From SIG603 sp964369225 (GTDB taxonomy: Bacteria > Bacillota > Clostridia > Oscillospirales > Acutalibacteraceae): DNA of 64,000 bases. Position 1 is the stretch's first letter. The number at the start of each line of letters is the position of its first letter. Positions 44,345 through 52,948 of the stretch are shown here, one piece after another. Location of the stretch: contig CAYJER010000006.1 in NCBI GenBank assembly GCA_964369225.1, positions 1 through 64,000 of the forward strand, given 5' to 3'. A model generated the notes under the pieces. It saw only the letters and a list, made by a program, of their open reading frames with translations. It searched no databases and was not told the origin of the DNA. Position numbers and translations under genes: made by a program.

Positions 44345-45315
44345 TAATTATCCTCCTCAAGGCTGAATACACTAAGCTTGTCAAACTCGCTTATGTCATA
44401 GCTTGACTCTTTTCTTCCATCTTTAAAGAAACTTTCTTGTGCGTATTGTGCCTCTATCTTTTCTACCTGTTGTACGCTTGTAAGGTTTTTCTCTTGCCAT
44501 GTATTAAATATCTTAGTCATATATTTTGTGTTGATTTTACCCGTTGAATCAACACATTTTTCATATGCTAGTTTTATCATTTCATCGCTAAACTGTGTTT
44601 CGATTAAATATATTATTAACTCGGTCTCTTTTTTGCTAGGTTTACGCTGTGGTATTCCCATAATTGAACTTAGCTTTTTCCACATTTTTTGAGTGTTATC
44701 AAGTTCATTTATTTTTTGTTCTGCTAATTCAAGTGTGTTTACACCTTGTGAGTACCAATCTTTTACCAGTCTTTCAATATAAGAAGTAGAACTTTGTTCT
44801 ATGCTGGCGCAATATGTCAGAAGCATTATTATCACCTCGCAAGGCAAACAATAATCATCATGGGCTATTAAAATTATTGCTGACAGGCTAGGCGATAACA
44901 TTTTCCCTAAAATGCTTTGTGCATCTGAAAATACATTTGCTAGTGTTTCATCTTCTCTAATTCTGTTTGCAATATATATACTGTCAGGTCTTAGCATTTT
45001 TCTCATAGGTTCTGGCTTTTTAACTTCTGAGATTACAGGTAAATCTTCCACTTTTTTAACGGCTGAAACTTCATTTTCGTTTATCTTTATGATTCCTACT
45101 TCTTCCCAATATTCAAGCGCCTCTTCAACTTCTGTTTGGGGTATTCCCAACTCTTGCGATATAGTTACAATATTGTAATCTTTTTCAGGGTTTGACAAAA
45201 ACCAAATAATAAATTTAAATTGGTTGCCTGAACAAAGTTTTATATGTTTGGTAATTATTTCCATCGGAACGGCAAAAACATTGCTCCAGGGACCTAAATT
45301 TAGTCTAATTGACAT
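44344..45315 (-). CDS. DnaD/DnaB domain primosomal replication protein
   Basis: A 323-residue protein with an N-terminal winged-helix segment (about 20-75, including DYNIVTISQELGIPQTEVEEALEYWEEVG) and C-terminal DnaD-like domains, one around 120-215 and one around 230-290 with YEKCVDSTGKINTKYMTKIFNTW, the YxxxIxxxW-like motif of the family. DnaD-type proteins remodel DNA and recruit the helicase loader during replication restart and initiation. The downstream gene encodes that loader. Confidence 0.85.
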   Translation of the reverse strand: MSIRLNLGPWSNVFAVPMEIITKHIKLCSGNQFKFIIWFLSNPEKDYNIVTISQELGIPQTEVEEALEYWEEVGIIKINENEVSAVKKVEDLPVISEVKKPEPMRKMLRPDSIYIANRIREDETLANVFSDAQSILGKMLSPSLSAIILIAHDDYCLPCEVIIMLLTYCASIEQSSTSYIERLVKDWYSQGVNTLELAEQKINELDNTQKMWKKLSSIMGIPQRKPSKKETELIIYLIETQFSDEMIKLAYEKCVDSTGKINTKYMTKIFNTWQEKNLTSVQQVEKIEAQYAQESFFKDGRKESSYDISEFDKLSVFSLEEDN

Positions 45316-45404
45316 AAAACAAACACCTTCTCATTTTTTATAACTGATTATACCATATTTATTAGAAAAATATCAAGAAATATTTAAAAAGATAAATTAC
45401 AGTC

Positions 45405-45433
45405 TTGAAATATTTTGAAATATATGTTACAAT
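45405..45433 (+). promoter_or_regulatory. Promoter of the muramidase gene
   Basis: TTGAAA (45405-45410), 17-base spacer ending TGT, TACAAT (45428-45433), extended -10 form. The start codon at 45478 follows TTAGGAGCGCAAG. Confidence 0.65.
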
Positions 45434-45477
45434 TGGAAATGTAAGGTTTTAAAAAAGATATCAGTTAGGAGCGCAAG

Positions 45478-48438
45478 ATGAGGCATAGCATAAGACGCAA
45501 AATCAGTTCACTTTTGGCAATAATTTTGACAACAACATTAATTTCAACAACTGTTCCTGCAACACCAGTTTTAGCACAAGAAATAACAGGTACTTCTACT
45601 ACGTATCTCAATTTTAGAGAGTCTCCAAGTATAGATGGAGAATGGATTTCTACCCTATCACCTGGCACTACTTTCACTGTGTTAGATACAAGCAATGATG
45701 AATGGTATAAAATCCAATTAGGAAACGGAGATACAGGCTACATTTATGCAGAATATGCGAAAGTAAACACGCCAACCGAAAACTCTGTTTCAATTTCGGC
45801 TAAAACAACGGCTACAGTTAATTTTAGAACAGGCGCTGGACTTAGTTATTCACACGTCAGTGGATACAACCAATTAACTTCAGGAACTAATCTTACAATT
45901 ATAAGCAATTCTAATTCTGAGTGGTTCAAAGTAGAACTTAGCGACGGAACAACAGGCTATGTTCGCTCTGACTATTTAGAGATAAACAACACAGAAACCG
46001 AGACTTTCTTGGCAAAAGTAACAGGAGATTACGTAAATGTACGAAGTGGTGCAGGTTTAGGATATGCAATACTGGGTTCGCTTCCTAAAGACACTACGGT
46101 AACTGTTACAAACTCTTCAAACAGCCTATGGTATAAGATAACACTTTCAAATGGTGTTTCAGGTTACATGTCTTCTCAGTATTTAAGCCCTGTTGATAAT
46201 GCAAATACAGATACTGAAGAATTATTCAATGCAAAAACTACAGATTACCTTAACTTAAGATCAGGCGCAGGAACTAGCTATAAAATTGTTACCTGTGTAT
46301 CACCTGACACAGAAGTTACAGTTTTAGACGACTCAACAAAAGGTTGGTATAAAGTAAAGCTTAAAAGTGGACAAGAAGGTTTTATGAGTTCTGACTATCT
46401 TGTAAAGATAGAAGATTCTACTGTTCCACCTCTAACCAACCCAAACCCAACTACTACCCCAACGGCTACAGCAACACCAACTGCAACACCGACGGCTACT
46501 CCAACAGCAACAGCAACACCGACGGCTACTCCAACAGCAACAGCAACACCAACAGCAACTCCAACGGCAACTCCAACGGCAACTCCGACAACTACACCAG
46601 AAACTGGTCTTTATGAGGCTATGGTAAATGGTGACTATGTTAATTTCAGAGAAGGTCCTAGTTTAGACGATAAAATTATTAAATCACTTGCTTACTCTAC
46701 TGTTGTAACAGTTTTAGACAACAGTAACAAAGATTGGCATAAAATAAAACTTTCTGACGGCACAGTAGGATATATCTACGCTTTCTATTTAACTAAAATA
46801 GACACAGATACTTCTACAACACCTGAACCTAGCCCATCACAAGAGCCGGCTCCAGCCGATAGCTACTTAAAGGTTACATCTACAAATGGTTTAAATCTTA
46901 GAGACAAAAGCAGTACTTCATCCAATGTAATTGATATTCTAGATTATAATGAAGTTGTAAAGGTTTTAGAGACAGTCAACAGTGAATGGTCTAAGGTTGA
47001 AACAGCCGATGGACAAGTAGGCTATATCTTTACACAATACACAAGTTCTACTAGTGGTACTGTTACAGGCGGTAATGCAGATATTTCTATGAGCAGTGCC
47101 AGCATAAATCAATATGAAACACTTTATCTAACAACATCTATAAGCTCTTACGATGCAGTATGGACAAGCAGTAACGAAAATATTGCAACTGTTAAGAATG
47201 GCTTTATATATGCAAGAAGTAGTGGAACCGTTACAATTAGCGTTAAAAACAGCTTTGGCACAAATTCAGCTAGTTGCACAGTAACAGTAACTGCTCCAGA
47301 AGACATTAGGTTTGCATATTCAGGAAACAACGCACCAGAGACTGGTGTAGAGTTTAATTTAGTAGCAATCACAGACACAGGTAAATCTTATGTAAACTTT
47401 GTTTTACCAGATGGAACAGTGGTTAAATCTACTACATACACAGAAGAAAGCCAACAAACATCAGGATACGATAAAAACACAATTAGAATTTTTACAGCTC
47501 CTGTAACATTGAAGACTGGTTCGTATACAATTAAGGCATATTATGACAACTCAAACGATTATAAGAGTTTTAGTGTTTTAGTAGGCGCTGGTGCAGACGT
47601 AAGCAGTACAGCAACAAGAACTGCTTCAAACGAGATTATAGACATTATAGCAAGTTTTGAAGGCTATAGAGCTGTAGTTTACCTAGATACATTAGCCTAT
47701 AATATTCCAACAGTAGGATATGGTCTGGTAATTAATAAAAACAATACATTCTATAATAACTTAACAAAGACTGAGGCTATGGCTCAATTAATAAGCACAG
47801 TTAATAACGGCGCTTATGTTAGAGACGTAAATAGGCTTGTAGCTAATTCTGATATGAGCATGACACAATATCAATTCGATGCAATGGTATCATTCTCTTA
47901 TAATGTTGGAACAGGCTGGACATATGATTCTACTGTAAAAGAAGTAATGGAAAACGCAGTAGACTATAAATCAATGAACTTAAGTGCCTCTAACCCACAA
48001 TCGGCTAAAATTGCTGGTGCTGCAACTACAGCATATGCAGATAAAAATACATCGTCGGCAGTAGTACACGACTTGTTATCAGAGGGAACAAAGGTATCTG
48101 TTACAGGGTACTGGCTAGACGAGACAACAAAAGAACTTTGGTACAGCATTACTTCTTCTGCATTTAGCTCTACAGCGTGGGTAAGGGCTGGATATGTACA
48201 TTTTGATAATGCTACTTTAGCACCTCAAGAGTATGTTGATGCAATGGCATACGCATATAGAATGCTTGAATGGAATAAGGCTGGCGGAAATGCTATTTAT
48301 GGACTATTGGCAAGAAGATTAGCAGAGGCTAAAATGTTCCTTTATGGTAGATACGATACAGCATATTACGGACATGCAGAATACGGTGATAACACCTATG
48401 GGTTTGTATATCCAAGCGATATGAAACAATACGAATAA
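45478..48438 (+). CDS. Secreted GH24 muramidase with multiple SH3b domains
   Basis: A 986-residue exported protein, signal peptide about 1-34. Four bacterial SH3 domains (about 38-310; each with a NxR motif such as LNFRESPS, VNFRTGAG, VNVRSGAG, LNLRSGAG) are followed by a Thr/Pro linker (about 317-376), two more SH3 domains (about 381-523), an Ig-like Big_2 domain (about 530-600) and a GH24 lysozyme domain (about 715-850). The catalytic Glu is at about 728 in ASFEGYRAVVYLD, with Asp nine residues on and TVGYG after. A seventh SH3-like part is C-terminal. It should bind and cleave peptidoglycan. Confidence 0.88.
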   Translation: MRHSIRRKISSLLAIILTTTLISTTVPATPVLAQEITGTSTTYLNFRESPSIDGEWISTLSPGTTFTVLDTSNDEWYKIQLGNGDTGYIYAEYAKVNTPTENSVSISAKTTATVNFRTGAGLSYSHVSGYNQLTSGTNLTIISNSNSEWFKVELSDGTTGYVRSDYLEINNTETETFLAKVTGDYVNVRSGAGLGYAILGSLPKDTTVTVTNSSNSLWYKITLSNGVSGYMSSQYLSPVDNANTDTEELFNAKTTDYLNLRSGAGTSYKIVTCVSPDTEVTVLDDSTKGWYKVKLKSGQEGFMSSDYLVKIEDSTVPPLTNPNPTTTPTATATPTATPTATPTATATPTATPTATATPTATPTATPTATPTTTPETGLYEAMVNGDYVNFREGPSLDDKIIKSLAYSTVVTVLDNSNKDWHKIKLSDGTVGYIYAFYLTKIDTDTSTTPEPSPSQEPAPADSYLKVTSTNGLNLRDKSSTSSNVIDILDYNEVVKVLETVNSEWSKVETADGQVGYIFTQYTSSTSGTVTGGNADISMSSASINQYETLYLTTSISSYDAVWTSSNENIATVKNGFIYARSSGTVTISVKNSFGTNSASCTVTVTAPEDIRFAYSGNNAPETGVEFNLVAITDTGKSYVNFVLPDGTVVKSTTYTEESQQTSGYDKNTIRIFTAPVTLKTGSYTIKAYYDNSNDYKSFSVLVGAGADVSSTATRTASNEIIDIIASFEGYRAVVYLDTLAYNIPTVGYGLVINKNNTFYNNLTKTEAMAQLISTVNNGAYVRDVNRLVANSDMSMTQYQFDAMVSFSYNVGTGWTYDSTVKEVMENAVDYKSMNLSASNPQSAKIAGAATTAYADKNTSSAVVHDLLSEGTKVSVTGYWLDETTKELWYSITSSAFSSTAWVRAGYVHFDNATLAPQEYVDAMAYAYRMLEWNKAGGNAIYGLLARRLAEAKMFLYGRYDTAYYGHAEYGDNTYGFVYPSDMKQYE
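46459..46605 (+). repeat. Minisatellite encoding the Thr/Pro linker
   Basis: Imperfect tandem repeats of ACNCCNACNGCN type coding TPTAT units within the muramidase gene, with a longer unit (ACACCGACGGCTACTCCAAC plus a few bases) present twice. All units are multiples of six bases, so length change keeps the frame. Confidence 0.85.
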
Positions 48439-48444
48439 AATTAA

Positions 48445-48481
48445 AGCCTCCCTGTAGACAGTTACGGGGAGGCTTTTTTTA
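48445..48481 (+). terminator. Terminator of the muramidase gene
   Basis: AAAGCCTCCC, loop, GGGGAGGCTTTTTTT, starting 6 bases after the stop. Confidence 0.9.
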
Positions 48482-48546
48482 AATGAAGAGTGAAAAATGA
48501 ATAGTGAAAAGTTTATATGAAAATCCTTGCGGATTTTTTGATTAAA
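48482..48546 (+). repeat. Terminator-type repeat 3' of the muramidase gene
   Basis: Copy of the second repeat family in plus orientation: GAAGAGTGAAAAATGAATAG, then AAAATCCTTGCGGATTTTTT. It follows the regular terminator directly. Confidence 0.8.
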
Positions 48547-48562
48547 AGTTTTAAAAAATTAG

Positions 48563-48591
48563 TTGACTTTTTTATATTAAGAGCATATAAT
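48563..48591 (+). promoter_or_regulatory. Promoter of the antitoxin RNA
   Basis: TTGACT (48563-48568), 17-base spacer, TATAAT (48586-48591). Reads towards the toxin 3' end. Confidence 0.75.
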
Positions 48592-48597
48592 ATAAGT

Positions 48598-48682
48598 GTA
48601 AGGCATTACCGATTGACGGTTGCCCAAAAGCGACTTAAGAAATAACCACCACTTTTAGAGCAGGGGCGGTTATTTCTTTTTA
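48598..48682 (+). ncRNA. Predicted antisense antitoxin RNA of the type I locus
   Basis: A short transcript of about 85 bases is expected between the promoter at 48563-48591 and a hairpin AAGAAATAACC / GGTTATTTCTT followed by TTTATT. It is complementary to the 3' end of the toxin gene (last four codons) and its 3' untranslated region. Its 5' part GTAAGGCATTACCG...GGTTGCCC resembles the 5' end of the toxin mRNA itself, so the two transcripts begin alike. Confidence 0.7.
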
Positions 48683-48759
48683 TTTATGTAGGCTAGCAAC
48701 AAAGAAGTTACTAGAGAGTTAATCATTAATACTAATGAAAGCATTTCAAAATCACTCAT
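48670..48759 (-). CDS. Small hydrophobic toxin, Hol_Tox (holin-like) type
   Basis: 29-residue peptide beginning MSDFEMLSLVLMIN, with one hydrophobic helix (about residues 6-24) and the basic end NKKK, the pattern of holin-like type I toxins in Firmicutes. A GAGGGTG site lies 6 bases before the ATG at 48759. The 5' untranslated region contains CCCTC runs that could pair with this site and hide it, and a CCCTCTAACCCTAGAGGG hairpin near its start. Convergent transcription with the antisense RNA at 48598-48682 supports a type I toxin-antitoxin system. The toxin would act on the cell membrane. Confidence 0.78.
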   Translation of the reverse strand: MSDFEMLSLVLMINSLVTSLLLAYINKKK

Positions 48760-48827
48760 ACATATCACCCTCTTCCTATATAATAGATTGAGGGTATATT
48801 TTTTAAAAAGAAATACCCTCTAGGGTT

Positions 48828-48865
48828 AGAGGGCAACCGCCGAAACCGAAATGTAATACCTTACC
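48828..48865 (-). repeat. Inverted repeat flank shared by toxin and antitoxin transcripts
   Basis: The minus-strand start of the toxin mRNA (GAGGTAAGGTATTAC...GGCGGTTGCCC) is an imperfect inverted copy of 48598-48625 (GTAAGGCATTACCG...GACGGTTGCCC). The locus is thus bracketed by inverted repeats with both transcripts pointing inward. Confidence 0.7.
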
Positions 48866-48870
48866 TCAAA

Positions 48871-48899
48871 ATTATAACATATATTTAAAATTTTGTCAA
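48871..48899 (-). promoter_or_regulatory. Promoter of the toxin mRNA
   Basis: Minus strand: TTGACA (48894-48899), 17-base spacer ending TGT, TATAAT (48871-48876): a consensus extended promoter, giving a leader of about 105 bases before the toxin start. Confidence 0.8.
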
Positions 48900-48910
48900 A
48901 GGATAAAAGT

Positions 48911-49053
48911 CACGTCTGCACAGAGACCCTTCCCTACAATATATTAATAAATTTATCTTTATCAACGCAAAATTTTATTAAAAGAGCCTTTATCAAAAAA
49001 TCCGCAAGGATTTTCACATTAACTTTTCACTGTTCATTTTTCACTCTTCACTA
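48911..49053 (-). repeat. Half palindromic element plus terminator-type repeat
   Basis: An outer arm of the composite family (CACGTCTGCACAGAGACCC then TTCCCTACAAT, 48911-48941) followed by a minus-orientation copy of the terminator-type repeat (48986-49053, hairpin ATCCTTGCGGAT). Lies downstream of glgA on the same strand. Confidence 0.75.
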
Positions 49054-49068
49054 AGTTCTAATATTATA

Positions 49069-49106
49069 TAAAAAAGTAGAGACTTATTAAAATAAATCTC
49101 TACTTA
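49069..49106 (-). terminator. Terminator of the glg operon
   Basis: Minus strand: AAGTAGAGA, loop, TCTCTACTT followed by TTTTATAT; 54 bases beyond the glgA stop. Confidence 0.8.
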
Positions 49107-49159
49107 AATTATTTATGATATAAAATCTGACGCTGGAAATAAACTTAAATTATTGCTAA

Positions 49160-50590
49160 CTAGGCGTTTTTGCAGATTTCTTTGTATAGTTTCATGTATG
49201 TGTTTGCTGATTTGCCCCAACTGTTATCGCATTCCATAGCACGAATCACTAATTCATCCCAACTTTTTCTATCTTCTTTGAAAAGCTTTACAGCTGCTTC
49301 AATAGAATCTAGCATATCACGAGTGAGATAAGTTTTAAATGTAAAGCCGTTGCCCTCGCCGTCTCTGCAATCTGTAATGCTGTCTTTAAGTCCGCCTGTC
49401 TCACGAATTACAGGAATTGTTCCGTATCTTAGTGAGATCATTTGTGATAGACCGCATGGTTCGCTCTTGCTAGGCATTAGGAAAATATCTGCACCAGCAT
49501 AAATTTTTCTTGATAATGAAGGCACAAAACCTCTGTATAGGCTAAATCTACCAGGGTATTCTTTTGCCATTCTCTCGAAAAATTCTTCATATTCCCAGTC
49601 TCCGCTACCTAAAACTACCATTTGAGCCTTACTGTTTTGTAGTATTGAGAACACGCCCTCACGCACTAGGTCAAGTCCCTTATGTGCTACAAGTCTTGTT
49701 ACCATACCGATTAGAGGAACTTCATCAGTAACCTCAAGTCCCATTTCCTCTTGAAGTTTAGCCTTATTTATCTTCTTTTTCTCTATGGTGCTGGCTGAAT
49801 AATTCTCATATACATCTGGGTCTGTTTCAGGGTCGAACGAAACTTGATCTATACCGTTTAATATTCCAGATAACTTCCAAGCTCTCTCATTCAGAATTGG
49901 ATCTAACTTATGTGAGAACCATGGGTCAAGAATTTCCTTAGCGTATGTTGGGCTAACTGTAGAAACCCAGTGTGCGCTCTCTATAGCGCCTTTCATTAGA
50001 TTTACATTGTTGTTCCACTCAAGAAGTGACTCTTCATATTTTGGAATACCCAAAACATCTTCTAAAACTTCTTTACCATATTCACCTTGATACTGAATGT
50101 TATGGATTGTAAACAATGTTTTTATGCCTGCAAATTTCTCTTGATTAGCATAGAACACTCTATAATAAACAGGTATTAAGGCAGTTTGCCAGTCGTTTGC
50201 ATGTATGATATCTGGTTTAAAATCAATATGAGGCAACATCTCAATGGCTGCACGAGAAAAAAACGCAAATCTTTCTGCATCGTCAAAATGACCATATATA
50301 GAGTTTCTCTTAAAGTAATATTGATTATCGATTAGATAATATGTTAGATTTCCAACCTTAGACTCAAAAATTCCACAATATTGTCTTCTCCAAGCAACAG
50401 GTACACTGATGCTAGTTACAAATTTCATATTGTCTTTTAGTTTTTGAGGAATTGTATCGTAAAGTGGCATTACAACTCTACAACCTACTAGTCTTGTTCT
50501 AAGTGCAGATGGAAGTGAACCAGCTACATCTGCTAGCCCTCCTGTAGCCATAAAAGGCAAAGCCTCACTAGCACAAAATAATACTTTCAT
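49160..50590 (-). CDS. glgA: Glycogen synthase (ADP-glucose)
   Basis: GT5 enzyme that extends alpha-1,4-glucan from ADP-glucose. The N-terminal motif MKVLFCASEALPFMATGGLAD contains the KTGGL-type element as ATGGL, unusual in lacking the Lys that binds ADP-glucose in many homologues. HANDWQTALIPVY, GSGDWEYEEFF and the C-terminal SKSEPCGLSQMISLRYGTIP complete the family pattern. I start at 50590, behind AAGGATGTGT; 476 residues, normal. It is the last gene of the glgB-glgC-glgD-glgA operon. Confidence 0.94.
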   Translation of the reverse strand: MKVLFCASEALPFMATGGLADVAGSLPSALRTRLVGCRVVMPLYDTIPQKLKDNMKFVTSISVPVAWRRQYCGIFESKVGNLTYYLIDNQYYFKRNSIYGHFDDAERFAFFSRAAIEMLPHIDFKPDIIHANDWQTALIPVYYRVFYANQEKFAGIKTLFTIHNIQYQGEYGKEVLEDVLGIPKYEESLLEWNNNVNLMKGAIESAHWVSTVSPTYAKEILDPWFSHKLDPILNERAWKLSGILNGIDQVSFDPETDPDVYENYSASTIEKKKINKAKLQEEMGLEVTDEVPLIGMVTRLVAHKGLDLVREGVFSILQNSKAQMVVLGSGDWEYEEFFERMAKEYPGRFSLYRGFVPSLSRKIYAGADIFLMPSKSEPCGLSQMISLRYGTIPVIRETGGLKDSITDCRDGEGNGFTFKTYLTRDMLDSIEAAVKLFKEDRKSWDELVIRAMECDNSWGKSANTYMKLYKEICKNA

Positions 50591-50626
50591 ACACATCCTT
50601 GTCAAAATTATTTTGACTTTCCTTTC

Positions 50627-51739
50627 TTAAACTATTGCTCCTTTTTCAACATAACAATGATAAGCATCGTCACATTTTAACTCTTTATTAGCTTGAATAA
50701 TTACATTTTTATCTGCAATAATGCACTCTAATCTTGCGTTTTCTTCTATAACAGAGTCTTGCATAATTACACAGTTTTTAAGTTTTGCACCTTTTTTAAC
50801 ATGAACACCACGGAATAGAACACAATTTTCTACTTCACCCTCAATAATACAACCGTCTGCAACAAGTGAATTTGTAGTCTTAGCGTTTATGCCGTATCTA
50901 GCTGGCATTTCGTCACGAACCTTTGTATATATAGGAGTTTTTGGCTTGAATAAATCTTCTCTAACTTCTTCATTCATCAACGCCATGTTTGCATGATAAT
51001 AACTCTCTTTAGAGCTTATTTCAAAACAAGCACCCTTAAATTCATATCCATAGAAATTACAGTTTTTCACAGCAGAGAACAGTAAATCAATGTCAAAGTT
51101 ATGAACATTTCTGCTAAGAAGTTTACTTACATTGCTCTTTAAGAAATCTTTTCTCATGATATACATATTCATTCCTAGATTTACGTTTTCAAGCTCATCA
51201 TCTGTAATTTGCAAGTCGCAAATTTTTCCATTCTCGTCAAAATCAAAAATTGTAGCTCTGCTGTCTTTTTCAGAAGTGCCTTTTCTGTATATAACAGTGA
51301 TGTCTGCATCTTTATCGTTGTGGAATTTTACAGCATCCATATAATTCATATTATAAACAGTATCACAAGAAGTGACAATGACATATTCCTCGTTACAGTT
51401 CTCTAGGAAAGTTTTTATTGATCTTAATGATTCTAGTTTTCCGTCTGCTCTTTTATCTGCTGAAATAAAAGGTGGTAATAAGAATAAACCCTCTCTTTTT
51501 CTTGATAAATCCCATGCTTTACCTGATCCTAGGTGATCCATTAATGATTGATAATTATAGTCTGTGATAACTCCAACCTTATTTATTCCCGAATTAACCA
51601 TGTTAGAAAGTACAAAGTCAACTATTCTGTATCTTCCGCCAAACGGAACAGAAGCCATGACTCTATGTTTTGTAAGTTCTGCAACTCTATCACTGTTTAT
51701 GTATGAAAGAATAATTCCTACAATGTTATTTCCTCTCAT
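50627..51739 (-). CDS. glgD: Glucose-1-phosphate adenylyltransferase regulatory-type subunit GlgD
   Basis: A 370-residue paralogue of GlgC. It retains the fold (PFGGRYRIVDFVLSNMVNSGI and C-terminal left-handed helix repeats), but the catalytic nucleotide-binding motif GGxGxRL found in GlgC is replaced by ILSYINSDRVAELT. In Bacillus-type bacteria GlgD forms a heterotetramer with GlgC and stimulates it. The start overlaps the glgC stop by 4 bases (ATGA), which points to coupled translation and fixed stoichiometry. Confidence 0.93.
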   Translation of the reverse strand: MRGNNIVGIILSYINSDRVAELTKHRVMASVPFGGRYRIVDFVLSNMVNSGINKVGVITDYNYQSLMDHLGSGKAWDLSRKREGLFLLPPFISADKRADGKLESLRSIKTFLENCNEEYVIVTSCDTVYNMNYMDAVKFHNDKDADITVIYRKGTSEKDSRATIFDFDENGKICDLQITDDELENVNLGMNMYIMRKDFLKSNVSKLLSRNVHNFDIDLLFSAVKNCNFYGYEFKGACFEISSKESYYHANMALMNEEVREDLFKPKTPIYTKVRDEMPARYGINAKTTNSLVADGCIIEGEVENCVLFRGVHVKKGAKLKNCVIMQDSVIEENARLECIIADKNVIIQANKELKCDDAYHCYVEKGAIV

Positions 51740-52947
51740 TTCTTTCCCTCCTCGGCGTCTACCATTATTTTAGGTGCAACTGTATCACCCTGTGCAACTT
51801 TACAATTAGGACCTATTACTGCTATTCCCCAATCGTCACGGTTTTCCATTTTTTCAGGACGCTCTCCAATAACAGCGTTCTTTCCAACAACACAGTTTTC
51901 TCCTATAATGGCATACTGTACCTTAGCTCCCTCTTCAATGACAGAACCTGGCATAATAATAGAGTCTAATATTTCTGCGTTTTTAGCTATCTTTACTCCT
52001 GCAAATAAAATTGAAAAATCCAAATCACCATAGACAGAGCAACCCTCTGATACTAATGAGTTTTGTACTTTTGCATCACTAGAAATATAGTGTGGTGGCA
52101 TTGATGGGTTTCTTGCATATATTTTCCATGCTTCATCATGTAGATCAAGGCTAGAATTAGGGTTAAGCAAGTCCATATTAGCCTCCCAAAGGCTTTCAAT
52201 AGTTCCAACGTCTTTCCAATATCCCTCAAATTTATAAGCAAACATTCTTTGTCCATCGTCTAACATTGCTGGTAAAACATCTTTACCAAAATCATTGCTT
52301 GAAGACTCGCTAAGTTCGTCAGATTCAAGATATTTTCTTAGTTTATCCCAATTAAACACATAAACACCCATAGATGCCTTGTTACTTTTTGGAACAGCTG
52401 GTTTTTCATCGAACTCATAGATAGAGCCATCAGGATTAGTATTAAGTATACCAAATCTTGACGCTTCCTCCATGCTAACTTCGATTACGGCAATAGTGCA
52501 ATCTGCTTGGTTTGCCTTGTGTTCAGCTATCATTTTTGAGTAATCCATTTTATAAATATGGTCACCTGAAAGAACAACAACATATTCAGGGTCATATCTT
52601 TCGATAAAGTGGATATTTTGATAAATTGCATTTGCAGTTCCTTTGTACCAGTCAGAGCCTTGACTCTTTTGATAAGGAGCTAGAACATGAACACCAGCTG
52701 TCATACTGTCTAAATCCCACGGCTGTCCACTTCCTATATATTCATTAAGTTCTAGTGGTTGATATTGTGTCAATACACCTACTGTTTCAATTCCTGAGTT
52801 TACACAGTTTGATAAAGGAAAATCAATAATTCTATATTTTCCTCCATACGGAACTGCCGGTTTTGCTAATTTCTTTGTTAATACGCCTAGTCTGCTGCCT
52901 TGTCCGCCGGCTAACAACATGGCTACGACTTCTTGTTTAGGTAACAT
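51736..52947 (-). CDS. glgC: Glucose-1-phosphate adenylyltransferase catalytic subunit
   Basis: Makes ADP-glucose from glucose-1-phosphate and ATP, the committed step of glycogen synthesis. The catalytic GGQGSRLGVLTKKLAKP is at residues 14-30, followed by the PFGG-like VPYGGKYRIIDFPLSNC; SGDHIYKMDY is the metal-binding region and FEGYWKDVGTIES the sugar-phosphate site. 403 residues. The start is 1 base after the glgB stop and the end overlaps glgD by 4 bases. Confidence 0.95.
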   Translation of the reverse strand: MLPKQEVVAMLLAGGQGSRLGVLTKKLAKPAVPYGGKYRIIDFPLSNCVNSGIETVGVLTQYQPLELNEYIGSGQPWDLDSMTAGVHVLAPYQKSQGSDWYKGTANAIYQNIHFIERYDPEYVVVLSGDHIYKMDYSKMIAEHKANQADCTIAVIEVSMEEASRFGILNTNPDGSIYEFDEKPAVPKSNKASMGVYVFNWDKLRKYLESDELSESSSNDFGKDVLPAMLDDGQRMFAYKFEGYWKDVGTIESLWEANMDLLNPNSSLDLHDEAWKIYARNPSMPPHYISSDAKVQNSLVSEGCSVYGDLDFSILFAGVKIAKNAEILDSIIMPGSVIEEGAKVQYAIIGENCVVGKNAVIGERPEKMENRDDWGIAVIGPNCKVAQGDTVAPKIMVDAEEGKK

Positions 52948-52948
52948 T

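Noticed and set aside
48600..48865. The toxin region read as a small mobile element because of its inverted flanks
   Set aside because: The flanks coincide with the 5' ends of two well-formed transcription units; a toxin-antitoxin locus explains them better.
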